Part shown: positions 17,880-26,993 of the stretch, piece after piece
Position numbering within the stretch: position 1 is the stretch's first letter
Layout: each line of letters starts with the position of its first letter
NCBI RefSeq assembly: GCF_001293685.1
Contig: NZ_BCAG01000005.1
Location: forward strand, 62,001-126,000
DNA length: 64,000 bases
Source of the DNA: Desulfatitalea tepidiphila
GTDB taxonomy: Bacteria; Desulfobacterota; Desulfobacteria; Desulfobacterales; Desulfosarcinaceae
Direction of reading: 5' to 3'
Position numbers and translations under genes: made by a program
Notes under the pieces: generated by a model
Seen by the model: the letters and a program-made list of their open reading frames with translations, nothing else
The model's database searches: none
Told to the model about the DNA's origin: nothing

Positions 17880-19682
17880 CTATCGGGCCTGATCCGGCTC
17901 CCCTGCCGGATCCGCCCGGCTCACCGGAATCTCGATCTTATGGGTTTCGGGTTTCAATTTGGCGATGATCGTGGCGTGGTAGTGCTCTTCCTGCAAGCCT
18001 CGATACAGACTGTAGCACATGACGAGCAGCACAATCGTAAACGGCAGGCCCGTGGCGATGGAGGCGCTTTGCAGGGCGACCAGACCGCCGCCCATGAGCA
18101 GCGCCGCCGCGCAAACCCCTTCGATCACGGCCCAGAAAATGCGCTGGGGCACCGGCGAATCGAGCTTGCCGCCCGATGTGAGGTGGTCGACCACCAGCGA
18201 TCCGGAATCCGAAGAGGTGACGAAGAAGATGACGACCAGCACGATGCCGATGAAGGAGGTGATACCCGTCAGCGGAAAACTTTCCAGCATGACGAAAAGG
18301 GCGGTGGAGACTTCGGCGCGAACTGCGGTGACGATATCTGCGGCGCCGGTGATTTGGAGCCAGAGTGCCGATCCGCCGAACGACGACATCCACAGAAAAG
18401 AGAGCATGGTCGGAAAGATCATGACGCCGAGGATGAATTCACGAACGGTCCGCCCCTTGGAGATTCTCGCGATGAACATGCCCACGAAGGGGGACCACGA
18501 TATCCACCAGCCCCAGTAGAAAATGGTCCAGGGATTCTGCCAGTTGCTCCCCTCGGCACCGTAGAACGTCTCGACCCAGAAACTCAGTTGCGGCAGGTTC
18601 TGGATGTAAAATCCGATGTTCTGCGTAAAGGCCTTTAAAATATAGACGGTCGGCCCGGCGATCAACAAAAAGACCATGAAAGCCGCCGCCGTGTACATGT
18701 TGGCCATGCTGAGATTCTTGACGCCTTTATCGAGGCCGGCGGCCACTGAAAGGACGGCGAAAAACGTGATGATGCCGACGAGCAATACGGCGAATTCGGT
18801 CGAGGTCGGAAGGCCGAACAGATAGTTGAGCCCTGCCGAGACCTGCTTGACCCCAAGCCCCAGCGATGTCGCCAGGCCGAAAAGGGTGGCCAGGACCGAC
18901 AGGATATCGATGAGATTGCCCCAGAAACCGTAAATACGGTCGCCCAGCAGCGGAGAAAAAATCGAACGAATCGTCAGCGGCAAACCGCGGTTGTAGGCGA
19001 AAAAGGCGAGGGAAAGCCCGACCAGCGCATAGATCCCCCAGGGATGAATTCCCCAGTGATAATAGGTGAGCCCCAGGGCCACCTGGGCGGACTGGGCCGT
19101 TTCCGGAGGCACATCGAACATCGGCGAGGGCGTCATGTAGTGAAACACCGGTTCGGCCACGCTCCAGAACATCAGCCCGATCCCCATGCCGGCGCTGATC
19201 AGCATGGCATACCAGCTGAACGTGCTGAACTCGGGCAGGGCATCCGGACCGCCGATCCTGATCTTGCCGTAGTCGCTCCAGGCGATCAACGCCATGGTGA
19301 TGATAAAAAAATTGGCCGCCAGGATATAGAGCCACCCGAAGGTGTTGCCGATGCCGTCGAGCAGTCCCTGGAAAAAGGCGGCCGATTGCTCCCGGAACAT
19401 GAGGGTCAGGACGATAAAGAGCAATACCAGGCCGCCGGCCGTCAAGGAGACCTGGGGATGCAGATCGAAGCCGAACCCCTTCCAATTATGTTCACCCGGC
19501 TTGTGCCCGTGGGATTCATCGTAATAGCTGGCCGTTGGGATGATCTGCAGGCCTCGAAAGGTTCGCCGCTCCTTGATGGCCTTCTCTTTTTCCTTTTCAT
19601 AATATTCGCGCGCCATCTCGATGGCTTTGTGCTGGTAGGTCAGCTCTTTTTTCTTTTTCTTCTTTTTCTGCTGCTTTCCCAT
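17880..19682 (-). CDS. BCCT-family betaine/choline/carnitine transporter
   Basis: This 600-residue transporter has about twelve membrane segments and the BCCT signatures GMGIGLMFWSVAEPVFHY and FYWGWWISWSPFVGMFIARIS, whose tryptophans form the substrate cage. The N terminus is a long cytoplasmic tail with a run of lysines and a charged helix (residues 1-45), longer than in basic members and possibly an osmosensor. It should import a quaternary amine such as glycine betaine with Na+ or H+. The start at 19682 follows GAGGTGA. No biosynthesis genes adjoin. Confidence 0.93.
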   Translation of the reverse strand: MGKQQKKKKKKKELTYQHKAIEMAREYYEKEKEKAIKERRTFRGLQIIPTASYYDESHGHKPGEHNWKGFGFDLHPQVSLTAGGLVLLFIVLTLMFREQSAAFFQGLLDGIGNTFGWLYILAANFFIITMALIAWSDYGKIRIGGPDALPEFSTFSWYAMLISAGMGIGLMFWSVAEPVFHYMTPSPMFDVPPETAQSAQVALGLTYYHWGIHPWGIYALVGLSLAFFAYNRGLPLTIRSIFSPLLGDRIYGFWGNLIDILSVLATLFGLATSLGLGVKQVSAGLNYLFGLPTSTEFAVLLVGIITFFAVLSVAAGLDKGVKNLSMANMYTAAAFMVFLLIAGPTVYILKAFTQNIGFYIQNLPQLSFWVETFYGAEGSNWQNPWTIFYWGWWISWSPFVGMFIARISKGRTVREFILGVMIFPTMLSFLWMSSFGGSALWLQITGAADIVTAVRAEVSTALFVMLESFPLTGITSFIGIVLVVIFFVTSSDSGSLVVDHLTSGGKLDSPVPQRIFWAVIEGVCAAALLMGGGLVALQSASIATGLPFTIVLLVMCYSLYRGLQEEHYHATIIAKLKPETHKIEIPVSRADPAGEPDQAR

Positions 19683-19734
19683 CACGGTCACCTCTTCCGT
19701 TTCAATTCGGTGCTTCCACTTCATCGAATGGTGC

Positions 19735-19775
19735 GGACGGGCATAAAGCCCGCCCCTGCGAGACTGGGGTAGCCA
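19735..19775. repeat. REP-like short inverted repeat, copy 1
   Basis: The inverted repeat GGGC-ATAAA-GCCCGCCCCTGCGAG is followed by a CTGGGGTAGCC segment. Similar units lie at 44333-44364 and 63186-63213. Confidence 0.5.
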
Positions 19776-19903
19776 ACAGGCACGTTGTTCGTCTCACCCG
19801 TGGTCCGATTTAGGTATTGACGGCCGGCCCGATTTAAGGAATGTAAATCCACACGATACCCAGACGAGCGGAACGCTTTTCCATACAGAGACAGGTGCAA
19901 TCC

Positions 19904-20155
19904 ATGCCAACCGAAGATCAGATCAGACAAACGGCCCTGGAGGTTATCGGTAAAATCGCGCCTGAGGCCGACCTGGCGCAACTCGATCCCGCCGATCGAT
20001 TTCGCAATCAGTTCGATTTCGATTCCGTGGATTTCATGAACTTCGCCATGGGGCTCCAGGATCGACTGAAGATCCAAATTCCAGAGCAGGACTATCCACA
20101 GCTGGCGACGCTCGACGGCTGCATCGCCTATTTGAGATCAAAAACCGCCACATAA
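19904..20155 (+). CDS. Acyl carrier protein
   Basis: This 83-residue acidic helical protein has FDFDSVDFMNF, where the serine (about residue 44) is the phosphopantetheine attachment site. Length and pattern fit a stand-alone ACP. The ATG at 19904 has AGGTG six bases before it; GTG at 19895 is a weaker alternative. No fatty-acid or polyketide synthase adjoins. It faces the acyl-CoA synthetase gene convergently, so its acyl substrate is unknown. Confidence 0.85.
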   Translation: MPTEDQIRQTALEVIGKIAPEADLAQLDPADRFRNQFDFDSVDFMNFAMGLQDRLKIQIPEQDYPQLATLDGCIAYLRSKTAT

Positions 20156-20192
20156 CAACTTTGACGTCACCGCAACCTTTGACCTGCGCGCC

Positions 20193-22883
20193 TTAAAGTG
20201 CCAAGGAGACCATCACCACGTCGGGCTCATGGGGATCGCGCCGTCTCTTGAATCCAAATGCCTCGCAGATCCGCAGCATGGGCCGGTTCTCGGACAGCAC
20301 CTCTCCGAACACCTCTCGGATGCCGCGCTTTCGGGCATAGTCGATGATGCGGCGCATGAGCATCGGTCCTAGCCCCATGCCGGTCATATCACCGCGCAGG
20401 AGAATGGCGAATTCGGCGCGTTCGTTGTCCGGATCCGCCGCAATACGCACCACGCCATACAGCTCCGGCTCTTTTTGGGGGGGCGGGGTGCAAAGGACCA
20501 GGGCCATCTCCCGGTCATAATCGATCTGGGTCAATCGCGCCGCCATGTCGTGGCTCAAAATTTTCATGGCGTGCAAAAACCGCAGGCGGATCTCATCCTT
20601 GGAGAGCCTGGCAAACAGGGCCTGGAATGCCGGTTCGTCCTCGGGTCGCACGGGGCGCAAGTACAGCTTCTGGCCGTCGGAAAGGATCAGCGTCTCCTCC
20701 AGTTCCCTGGGATAGGGTCGAATCGCCATGCGCCGGTCGGCCGGAAGACCGGATTCGGCCACCTTGATGCGCGCGTCCAGGGCCAGCACACCCCGTTCAT
20801 CGGCCAGCAGGGGATTGATGTCGATCTCGGCGACCTGAGCGATATCACTGATCAGTTGCGACACCTTGACCAGGGTCAACGCGACGGCATCCAGATCCGC
20901 GGCCGGTTTGTCGCGGTAACCTTCAAGCAGCCGGTAGACGCGCGTACGCCGCATCATTTCCCGGGCCAGATTCATGTTCAGCGGAGGCAGGGCAACGGCC
21001 TTGTCCTGAATCACCTCCACGGCCGTGCCTCCGTGGCCGAACAAGATCACCGGCCCGAACTGCACATCCTCGCTGACCCCGACGATCAGCTCCCTGGCGT
21101 TGGACCGGCGCACCATGGGCTGCACCGTGAATCCGGTCAACCTCGCGTCGGGCACCGTTTCGCCGATGCGCTGCAGCATGGCCCGGGCCGCTTCCAAAAC
21201 CGAATCGCCGGATGTCAGATTCAATGCCACCCCGCCCACGTCTGACTTGTGGGTGATATCGGGCGACAGGATCTTCAGGGCTACCGATCCCTCCAGCCGG
21301 GCGCTGATCTCGGCGGCCGCTTCGGCGGTGGCCACTTCGCGGGTCTGGACAACGGGTATCTGGTAGGCGGCCAGAACGGCCTTGGCCTCGATTTCGGTCA
21401 GCCAGGCGCGCCCCTCGGACAGAACGGCGGCCACGATCCGGCGCGCTGCCTCGGTATCCGGAGCAAACGCTTCGGGAATGTTGGGCGGCGTCTCCATCAA
21501 CATTTCCTGGCTGCGACGGTAGCGTACGATCTGCATGAAGCCGCGAACCGCCTCGCCCGGTGTTTCATAGGTCGGGATCCGGTTCTCGGCAAATATCCGG
21601 CGCGCCTCTCGGGCGGCATCGATTCCCAGCCAACTGGTGAAAATGCCCTGGGAACCGGCGCGTCCGCTCTTTTTCAAGGTATCGACCACCGCCCGGGCCG
21701 CTTCCGTGCCCGAGGCCACTGCCGTGGGACAGTTCAAAATCAGCAGGGCGTGAACCCCCTTGTCCTCGAGCAGCACCTTCAGGGCATCCACGTAGCGATC
21801 GGGCGGCGCGTCGCCGATGATATCCACCGGGTTGTTGTGCGACCAGGTTCCGGGCAGCACCCGGTTCAGGCGTTCGATGGTGTCGGGCGACAACTCGGCC
21901 AGACGTCCCTTCTTATCGATCAGCACATCGGTGGCCAGCACGCCCATGCCGCCCCCGTTGGTCAAAATGGCCAGGCGATCGCCGTAAAAGGGCCGGGCCA
22001 TGGCCAGGGTCTCCACGCTGTCGAAGAGGGCCTGCATATCCATGACGCGCAACATCCCGGCTCGCTCGAAGGCGGCGTTGTAAACGTCATCCGCGCCGGC
22101 CAGGGCGCCGGTGTGGGAGGCGGCCGCCCGCGCCCCTTCCCGGTGGCGCCCGGCCTTGACCACGACCACCGGTTTCATGCGGGCGGCGGCCCGGGCCGCC
22201 GACATGAACTTGCGGGCATGGGTGATATTCTCGATGTACAGCAGAATCGCCTTGGCGCTGAAATCGGCGGCCAGGTAATCCAGCAAGTCGCCGAAATCCA
22301 CGTCCGCCATGTTGCCCACGGAGACGAAGTGGGAAAAGCCGATCCCCCTGGACGTGGCCCAATCGAGGACCGCCGTCTGCACCGCCCCTGACTGGGCGAC
22401 GAAAGCGATATGGCCGCTGAGCGGTTGGACATGGCCGAAGCTGGCATTGAGCCCCACGCCGGGAACCATGATCCCGAGGCAGTTGGGGCCCACGATGCGC
22501 AGCAGATGGGGACGTGCCGCGTCGAGCATCTGCGCCCGCAGCCGCTGTCCGTTCTCGTTGCCGCCCTCGCCGAATCCGGCCGTGATCACCACTGCGGATC
22601 GGGTGCCCCGTCGGCCGAAATCTTCGATCAGCTGCGGCACGGCATCGGGCGGCGTGGCGATGACGGCCAGGTCCGGAGCCTTGGGCAGGCTCTTCAGGTC
22701 CGGATAGACGGGCAATCCTTCGATGGTCTTGTATTTTGAGTTGACGGGGAAGATCTCCCCCTTGAAACCGGCACCCACCAGATTGCGTGCCAGCACGGCA
22801 CCGATGGAGCCCGGCCGCTGGCTCGCCCCCACCAGGGCCACGGAGGCGGGTTTGAACATGAAATCGAGATTGCGGATGGTCAT
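20193..22883 (-). CDS. ADP-forming acyl-CoA synthetase fused to GNAT acetyltransferase
   Basis: This 896-residue protein starts with a CoA-binding domain (residues 5-100, LVGASQRPGSIG) and CoA-ligase domains to about 460, with active-site histidine in ASHTGALAG. An ATP-grasp domain follows (about 480-710), and the C terminus is a GNAT domain (735-896; GMGLGPMLMRRII is the acetyl-CoA loop). This architecture matches protein lysine acetyltransferases of the Pat/PatZ type as well as NDP-forming acetyl-CoA synthetases. Because the histidine is kept, both ligase and transferase activity are possible. It follows uspA by 24 bases and probably shares its transcript. Confidence 0.92.
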   Translation of the reverse strand: MTIRNLDFMFKPASVALVGASQRPGSIGAVLARNLVGAGFKGEIFPVNSKYKTIEGLPVYPDLKSLPKAPDLAVIATPPDAVPQLIEDFGRRGTRSAVVITAGFGEGGNENGQRLRAQMLDAARPHLLRIVGPNCLGIMVPGVGLNASFGHVQPLSGHIAFVAQSGAVQTAVLDWATSRGIGFSHFVSVGNMADVDFGDLLDYLAADFSAKAILLYIENITHARKFMSAARAAARMKPVVVVKAGRHREGARAAASHTGALAGADDVYNAAFERAGMLRVMDMQALFDSVETLAMARPFYGDRLAILTNGGGMGVLATDVLIDKKGRLAELSPDTIERLNRVLPGTWSHNNPVDIIGDAPPDRYVDALKVLLEDKGVHALLILNCPTAVASGTEAARAVVDTLKKSGRAGSQGIFTSWLGIDAAREARRIFAENRIPTYETPGEAVRGFMQIVRYRRSQEMLMETPPNIPEAFAPDTEAARRIVAAVLSEGRAWLTEIEAKAVLAAYQIPVVQTREVATAEAAAEISARLEGSVALKILSPDITHKSDVGGVALNLTSGDSVLEAARAMLQRIGETVPDARLTGFTVQPMVRRSNARELIVGVSEDVQFGPVILFGHGGTAVEVIQDKAVALPPLNMNLAREMMRRTRVYRLLEGYRDKPAADLDAVALTLVKVSQLISDIAQVAEIDINPLLADERGVLALDARIKVAESGLPADRRMAIRPYPRELEETLILSDGQKLYLRPVRPEDEPAFQALFARLSKDEIRLRFLHAMKILSHDMAARLTQIDYDREMALVLCTPPPQKEPELYGVVRIAADPDNERAEFAILLRGDMTGMGLGPMLMRRIIDYARKRGIREVFGEVLSENRPMLRICEAFGFKRRRDPHEPDVVMVSLAL

Positions 22884-22907
22884 CGTCTCACCCCACGGGG
22901 CCTGGTG

Positions 22908-23399
22908 CTACTCCACGACCCAGATCGTGCACTTGCGCGCATGATTCACGATTTTGCTGGAAATGCTGCCAAAAAGAAACTGCTCGCTGCGTGACAGCCC
23001 TTGCCGGCCGACCACGATGGTGCTGTAATCGGCGCTGTCCCGTTCCGCCAGGATGCACTCGGCCATGGAAGGACAATAGCGGATGGTCGACCGGGTCGAC
23101 ACATCTTCCGGGGCAAACCCCTTCTCGATCAGCAATTGCCGGTAATCTTCGAGCAGCACATCGATCTTCTTGACATACTGGGCGAGCCATCGCTCTTTTT
23201 CCGCTTCGGTGGGAAAATAATCTTCTTCCGGTTCGGGCACCACATGGAGGATCGTCACCTTGAAGCCCTTCAGGCCGCCCAGAAGCTGGCCCACATAGGA
23301 CACCGCCCTGCGGGCGTTGTGGGATTCATCCACGGCGATCAGGATGTTTTTGTTGAAAACCTTGTCGTCATTTGGATCATGGTCCGTGCTTTTTCCCAT
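22908..23399 (-). CDS. Universal stress protein (UspA family)
   Basis: This 163-residue protein has NILIAVDESHNARRAV at the start and the ATP-binding loop GRQGLSRSEQFLFGSISSKI near the C terminus, so it is an ATP-binding Usp. The start at 23399 has GGAGAGG upstream. It is flanked by a kinase-like gene (40 bases before) and the acyl-CoA synthetase-GNAT gene, all in one direction. Linkage of Usp and Pat-like acetyltransferases is known in other bacteria, where Usp is a substrate; here that is inference. Confidence 0.9.
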   Translation of the reverse strand: MGKSTDHDPNDDKVFNKNILIAVDESHNARRAVSYVGQLLGGLKGFKVTILHVVPEPEEDYFPTEAEKERWLAQYVKKIDVLLEDYRQLLIEKGFAPEDVSTRSTIRYCPSMAECILAERDSADYSTIVVGRQGLSRSEQFLFGSISSKIVNHARKCTIWVVE

Positions 23400-23439
23400 G
23401 TGCCTCTCCATATGATTCGGTCTATCGCATGATGGTCTG

Positions 23440-24405
23440 TCACGCCCCCAAATCATTCCGGACGGACTCCAAGTCATGGCGAAATTGGGCCGTGTGTTCA
23501 TAATACCAGTTGGCTCCCTTGGAGAAATGCATCATCACCCGGTTCAACGATTCCGGAATGTAAGGAAAGATCTTCTTCAAATTGGCCACCCGGTTATGAA
23601 AGACAATGTTCAGATCATCCTCTTCCAGCGCGTCCAGATGCGGGCTGCCCTGGTTCTTTAGATCGAACAACAGCACGTCTCCTTTGCCGGCCAGGAACAT
23701 GAGAATGTTTCCCAGGCCAAAAAGGTCGTACCCGTAAATATTCTCTCGGTGGCGGTAGTTGAAATCGAAATCGATCCAGCGGTAACGGTTGTCTTCCCGA
23801 TCGACGAAAATGTGATCCCGCCGGATGTCCCCGTGCTTTTCGCCATGCTCGTGCAGAAACTCGATGGCCCTGACACACGCCAGAAAGCGATCGAAGATTT
23901 CCGGGAAACGCTCCTTGAAGTAGGTTGGGTGATCCAGATCCAGGGACTCGATGGACTTGGAAAGCGGCCCGCCTTGAATCACATCGAGCACCCGGACAAC
24001 GTTTCCCTTTTCATCCTCGACGGAAAACCCCTGCATGAAGTTGTCATGGCCCGCCACGAGTTTCAGGATGCGCGCCTCTTTCCGGGGACTGCGAAAGCAC
24101 TCGAATTCGATGTCGCCGATGTGTGAAAAAAAACTTTCGTAAAAGACGAGCTTGATGATCTTGGCATCCCCGGTCTGCAGATCGATGGCGCGCTTGACCC
24201 AGAACTTGACCTCGTCATCCACCCCGAAGCGTCCTTCCTTGGCATTTTGACGCACGAGATAGGGATTGCCGTTGAGGATCACCACGTCACCATACTCCAC
24301 GCCGAAATAGTCCGTGGTGTCCGTGTGAACCTTCAACCGCCCGGAATCCCAGGATGGCGGAAGCCATCGGGCGGCTTTTTGCCGTATCTCTTCAATGGTC
24401 ATCAT
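23440..24405 (-). CDS. Protein-kinase-like fold protein
   Basis: This 321-residue protein has kinase-like landmarks: FLHEHGEKHGDIRRDHIFVD (catalytic loop with HGD replacing HRD) near residue 200 and WIDFDFNY (DFD in place of DFG) near 220, followed by YGYDLFGLGNILMFL. The N-terminal half has a beta-rich lobe with no obvious glycine loop. It resembles atypical Ser/Thr kinases or aminoglycoside-kinase-like proteins. The start is ATG at 24405 or 24402; no strong ribosome site. It heads an operon with UspA and an acetyltransferase, suggesting a stress-signalling unit. Confidence 0.65.
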   Translation of the reverse strand: MMTIEEIRQKAARWLPPSWDSGRLKVHTDTTDYFGVEYGDVVILNGNPYLVRQNAKEGRFGVDDEVKFWVKRAIDLQTGDAKIIKLVFYESFFSHIGDIEFECFRSPRKEARILKLVAGHDNFMQGFSVEDEKGNVVRVLDVIQGGPLSKSIESLDLDHPTYFKERFPEIFDRFLACVRAIEFLHEHGEKHGDIRRDHIFVDREDNRYRWIDFDFNYRHRENIYGYDLFGLGNILMFLAGKGDVLLFDLKNQGSPHLDALEEDDLNIVFHNRVANLKKIFPYIPESLNRVMMHFSKGANWYYEHTAQFRHDLESVRNDLGA

Positions 24406-24477
24406 CGTCCGAATGTCACTTTGTAAAATTCTAACATCAATTGGATGCCTACGGCCATCCAAAATTTCGGAAATTGT

Positions 24478-25141
24478 TCAAGTCTGCGGCACAGCTTTTA
24501 TTTTTCCATGCTCGATGAGCGCCTGCCAGCCCCGTGACCAGCAATCCGTCCAATCCGCCTCGCCCCGCGCATTGGCCTCGTGCCAGCCGTCCGGAACGGG
24601 AAGCCATTGGTAGAGCTCTTTACGCCATGCTTCAAGCAGCAGCGGTTCCCGCTCCATGAAACCGGCCGCACAAAAGACCTGGTTTTTCGACTCGCGTCCG
24701 AGCTGCCGCAACGATTGCAGCCCTTCTTCGAAGCGAAGCAGATGGTGATCCACGAGGAGCGTGTCGACATGCATGGGGAGTCTGAGCGCATTTTCCTAGG
24801 CAAGGTCCCGCTGCAGGCGGCAGGTTTCAGCGGCGTAACGGTACAGGGGCGGCCCGGACACCAGCACCATGTCCGGATGCCAAGCCAATAGGGTGTCGAT
24901 GGTCCGGCCATCCAGCAGTTGTGAGTCCGACGCGTGCACAAAGACAAATCCATCCTCTTCGATCCGGCTCATCATGATGGTGTGCGCGGTGCGCTCCTGC
25001 GGGCCATGGGGAACGGCGCACGAGAATTGAAAAGGATAAGGCAATGCCCGGGTCGATGAAAATCTTGCGATCCTTCAGTTCGACCCACCAGGAAAGGCCG
25101 CGGGCACCCAGGGACTCGGCGCATACGATGTGAATGATCAT
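24478..25141 (-). pseudogene. UPF0282-like metallo-beta-lactamase-fold remnant
   Basis: Reading from 25141, MIIHIVCAESLGARGLSWWVELKDRKIFIDPG matches the start of UPF0282-type metallohydrolases. The frame then shifts near 25044, and the homologous C-terminal part (FVFVHASDSQLLDGRTIDTLL, VLVSGPP, LLVDHHLLR) is found in another frame. The middle section with the metal-binding HxHxDH motif is missing. An in-frame TAG at 24796-24798 interrupts the remainder. Deletion, frameshift and stop together mark a decayed gene. The family name is from memory of its pattern. Confidence 0.65.
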
Positions 25142-25176
25142 GATGCTCCCCATCCAGACATCTGGATGGCACTCGG

Positions 25177-25812
25177 CTAAATTTCGATCACCCGGCCGGC
25201 TCCCCCCTCGATGTATTTTCCCGGGTAAAGCGAGGCGATTTCGTCTTTATATTGAGTGCAATGGGTGGCGCAGATGAGTTCCAGACCTTTCAGGGATTCG
25301 GGTCGATTGCCGTGCAGGCCGCCGATGATGCCGTAGACTTTGCCAAGATGCAATGCCGCTTCCAGAATGTGCGTCATCCTGGGATGCGAGCATCCCACGA
25401 CAACGACGATGCCTTTATGCGTTTCTATGCATAGGGATTGTTCGATTCCCTCCAGTTCTCCCGTGCTGTAGATCCCCTCGTACAATTTCCGGGCACGCTC
25501 TATCTCGACCACCTCCCCGAGCTTTTTCACGCCTCGCAAAGAGACGGGGACCCACAGCTTGACATCGTTTTTCTGATCCAGGAAAGTGGACAAGCCGCCG
25601 GTGTGATCGAAATGGGCATGGGAAATAAAGACATCGGTAATTTCCCTGGGATCGATGCCGAGTTGCGCCATGTTGGAAAGGAGGATGGAGCCTCTCGCAC
25701 CGGTATCGAAAAGGATCATTTTCCCCTTTGCCTCCACCAGGGCCGAAAACCCCCAATCCGCTTTCAGCTCTTTTTTGAAGGCGGTGTTGTCGTAAACAAT
25801 CGTGACTTTCAT
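25177..25812 (-). CDS. Metallo-beta-lactamase-fold hydrolase
   Basis: This 211-residue protein has the metal-binding motif SHAHFDHTGG near residue 70, the second-metal region VVGCSHPRM near 145 and the final histidine in ATHCTQYK. It resembles the COG1237 group, which includes dihydropterin-aminobenzene phosphate synthase-like enzymes of methanogens and bacteria. The true substrate is unknown. The start at 25812 matches the family (MKVTIVYDN); the longer frame has no homologous pattern. The small frame upstream ends 13 bases before it. Confidence 0.85.
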   Translation of the reverse strand: MKVTIVYDNTAFKKELKADWGFSALVEAKGKMILFDTGARGSILLSNMAQLGIDPREITDVFISHAHFDHTGGLSTFLDQKNDVKLWVPVSLRGVKKLGEVVEIERARKLYEGIYSTGELEGIEQSLCIETHKGIVVVVGCSHPRMTHILEAALHLGKVYGIIGGLHGNRPESLKGLELICATHCTQYKDEIASLYPGKYIEGGAGRVIEI

Positions 25813-25825
25813 CGTACCCCGCAGA

Positions 25826-26005
25826 CTATCTTTTTGCGGCGCTGGCGCAGGCTTCATCCATACGCGCTTCGATATACCGTCCCAGCGCCTCGTTTTCCTC
25901 GTCCGCATGATTCTTGTACCCAATAGATGATGCGTTGGCTTTTGTCGGGGATTCCTGCCATTCCGCGATGAGTTGCGCCAATGCCTCTTGCGTTTCTTTT
26001 GTCAT
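25826..26005 (-). CDS. Hypothetical small protein
   Basis: A 59-residue frame starts MTKETQEALAQLIAEWQES and ends MDEACASAAKR. It is Ala/Glu-rich and probably helical. AAGGA lies about ten bases before the ATG, and the stop is 13 bases before the downstream hydrolase start, as expected within an operon. No family is recognised. Codon use looks normal, but its size makes it uncertain. Confidence 0.5.
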   Translation of the reverse strand: MTKETQEALAQLIAEWQESPTKANASSIGYKNHADEENEALGRYIEARMDEACASAAKR

Positions 26006-26142
26006 TGTGCAGCGTCCTTGTGCGGCGCGCGTGGAGAGTGGAACTTGATTTATAGGTGAGAATGTATTGCAAAATCGCGGACGCGTGTCAATTCCATGTA
26101 TTTTTTGAATAAAGGCGTCTATTCCGTTATGGGCGCAGCCAT

Positions 26143-26179
26143 AAAAAACCCCGCGGCGATTCAGCGCGCGGGGCTTTTT
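26143..26179. terminator. Bidirectional intrinsic terminator
   Basis: The stem CCCCGCG / CGCGGGG (26149-26173) is flanked by six A on the left and five T on the right. It serves the minus-strand gene ending at 26219. Confidence 0.8.
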
Positions 26180-26218
26180 AAGGTCTCGATCGGCGCGACA
26201 CCGCGCCGTTGACGTCTA

Positions 26219-26542
26219 TTAGCGCAAGGCAGATCGGGGCGCTTTACCGGCCAGCGGATTGTACAGTTTCATGATGGCGAATTTCATGACATCCAGGGTC
26301 TTCATATCAGCGATGATGCCCACCAGCTTGGCTTCCGCTTCGGCCGGCAGTACGCAGGCATTAGAAGCGTCGAAAGCCAGGTCGCTGAAACCCTTGACCA
26401 GTTTTTTCTGCTCTTTGGCGGACATCTCCACCTGCACCGCCTTTTTGCCGTCGATCTCGACGATCTTGTCCGCCAGCCCGGCCGCTTCGATTTTGCCGCG
26501 TTTCTCATCATCCAGAAAAATATTGATCAAATAATCTGCCAT
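26219..26542 (-). CDS. Hypothetical conserved-looking protein
   Basis: This 107-residue protein (MADYLINIFLDDEKRGKIEAAG...) is mostly helical with an alternating charged pattern. It has no membrane segment, signal or metal motif. I do not recognise the family. It is expressed as a single unit: GGAG lies upstream of the ATG at 26542, a consensus promoter lies 77 bases before it, and a strong terminator follows. This suggests a well-expressed small cytoplasmic protein. Confidence 0.7.
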   Translation of the reverse strand: MADYLINIFLDDEKRGKIEAAGLADKIVEIDGKKAVQVEMSAKEQKKLVKGFSDLAFDASNACVLPAEAEAKLVGIIADMKTLDVMKFAIMKLYNPLAGKAPRSALR

Positions 26543-26618
26543 GGGGAATTCTCCTGCTTTAAAGGTCATTGTTGATGGGTGGCCGTTGCAACCACCCAAG
26601 GCCTCGATGTTGGTCCTT

Positions 26619-26647
26619 TGAATATGTGACTATGACGTTGGTGTCAA
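26619..26647 (-). promoter_or_regulatory. Sigma70 promoter
   Basis: On the minus strand TTGACA (26642-26647) and TATTCA (26619-26624) are exactly 17 bases apart, upstream of the gene starting at 26542. The adjoining snap-back repeat copy B begins 22 bases further on. Confidence 0.65.
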
Positions 26648-26669
26648 GTTTCTATACAAAGACGGAGGG

Positions 26670-26963
26670 ATTCTAACTGAATGCCATTCACCAAATCCGG
26701 CCCGGGCGGGACAGGTGGCCGATGCCACACGCCAAGCGGTCAAGTGCCGGTAAAAGGCACGGCGGGCGGCCCAGAAACTCGCTGCGCTCAAACAGTCTGG
26801 GCCGCTAGTGCCGTTTGCATTCAACCGGCACTATCGACCGCTGGCTGACTTGGCCCTGGCCACCTGCCCCACCCGGGCCTGCTTCAACCGTTGCCATGCG
26901 AATTATTTATCAAACGCCTTCTGTAATACATGCCCTTCAAGGTGAATCACATTCAGTTAGAAT
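26670..26963. repeat. Snap-back inverted-repeat element, copy B (best preserved)
   Basis: This 294-bp element has near-perfect 23-base terminal inverted repeats: ATTCTAACTGAATGCCATTC at the left end, and the right end (26941-26963) ends CATTCAGTTAGAAT. The whole interior is an imperfect long palindrome (GGCCCGGGCGGGACAGGTGG pairs with CCACCTGCCCCACCCGGGCC; GCCGGTAAAAGGCAC near GCCGTTTGCATTCAACCGGC), apex near 26785. It carries no gene and no clear target duplication. It fits a MITE-like non-autonomous element with related copies at 665, 54053 and 55814. Confidence 0.85.
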
Positions 26964-26993
26964 TGCTGACAATTACAGAGATGTATCCGGCCC

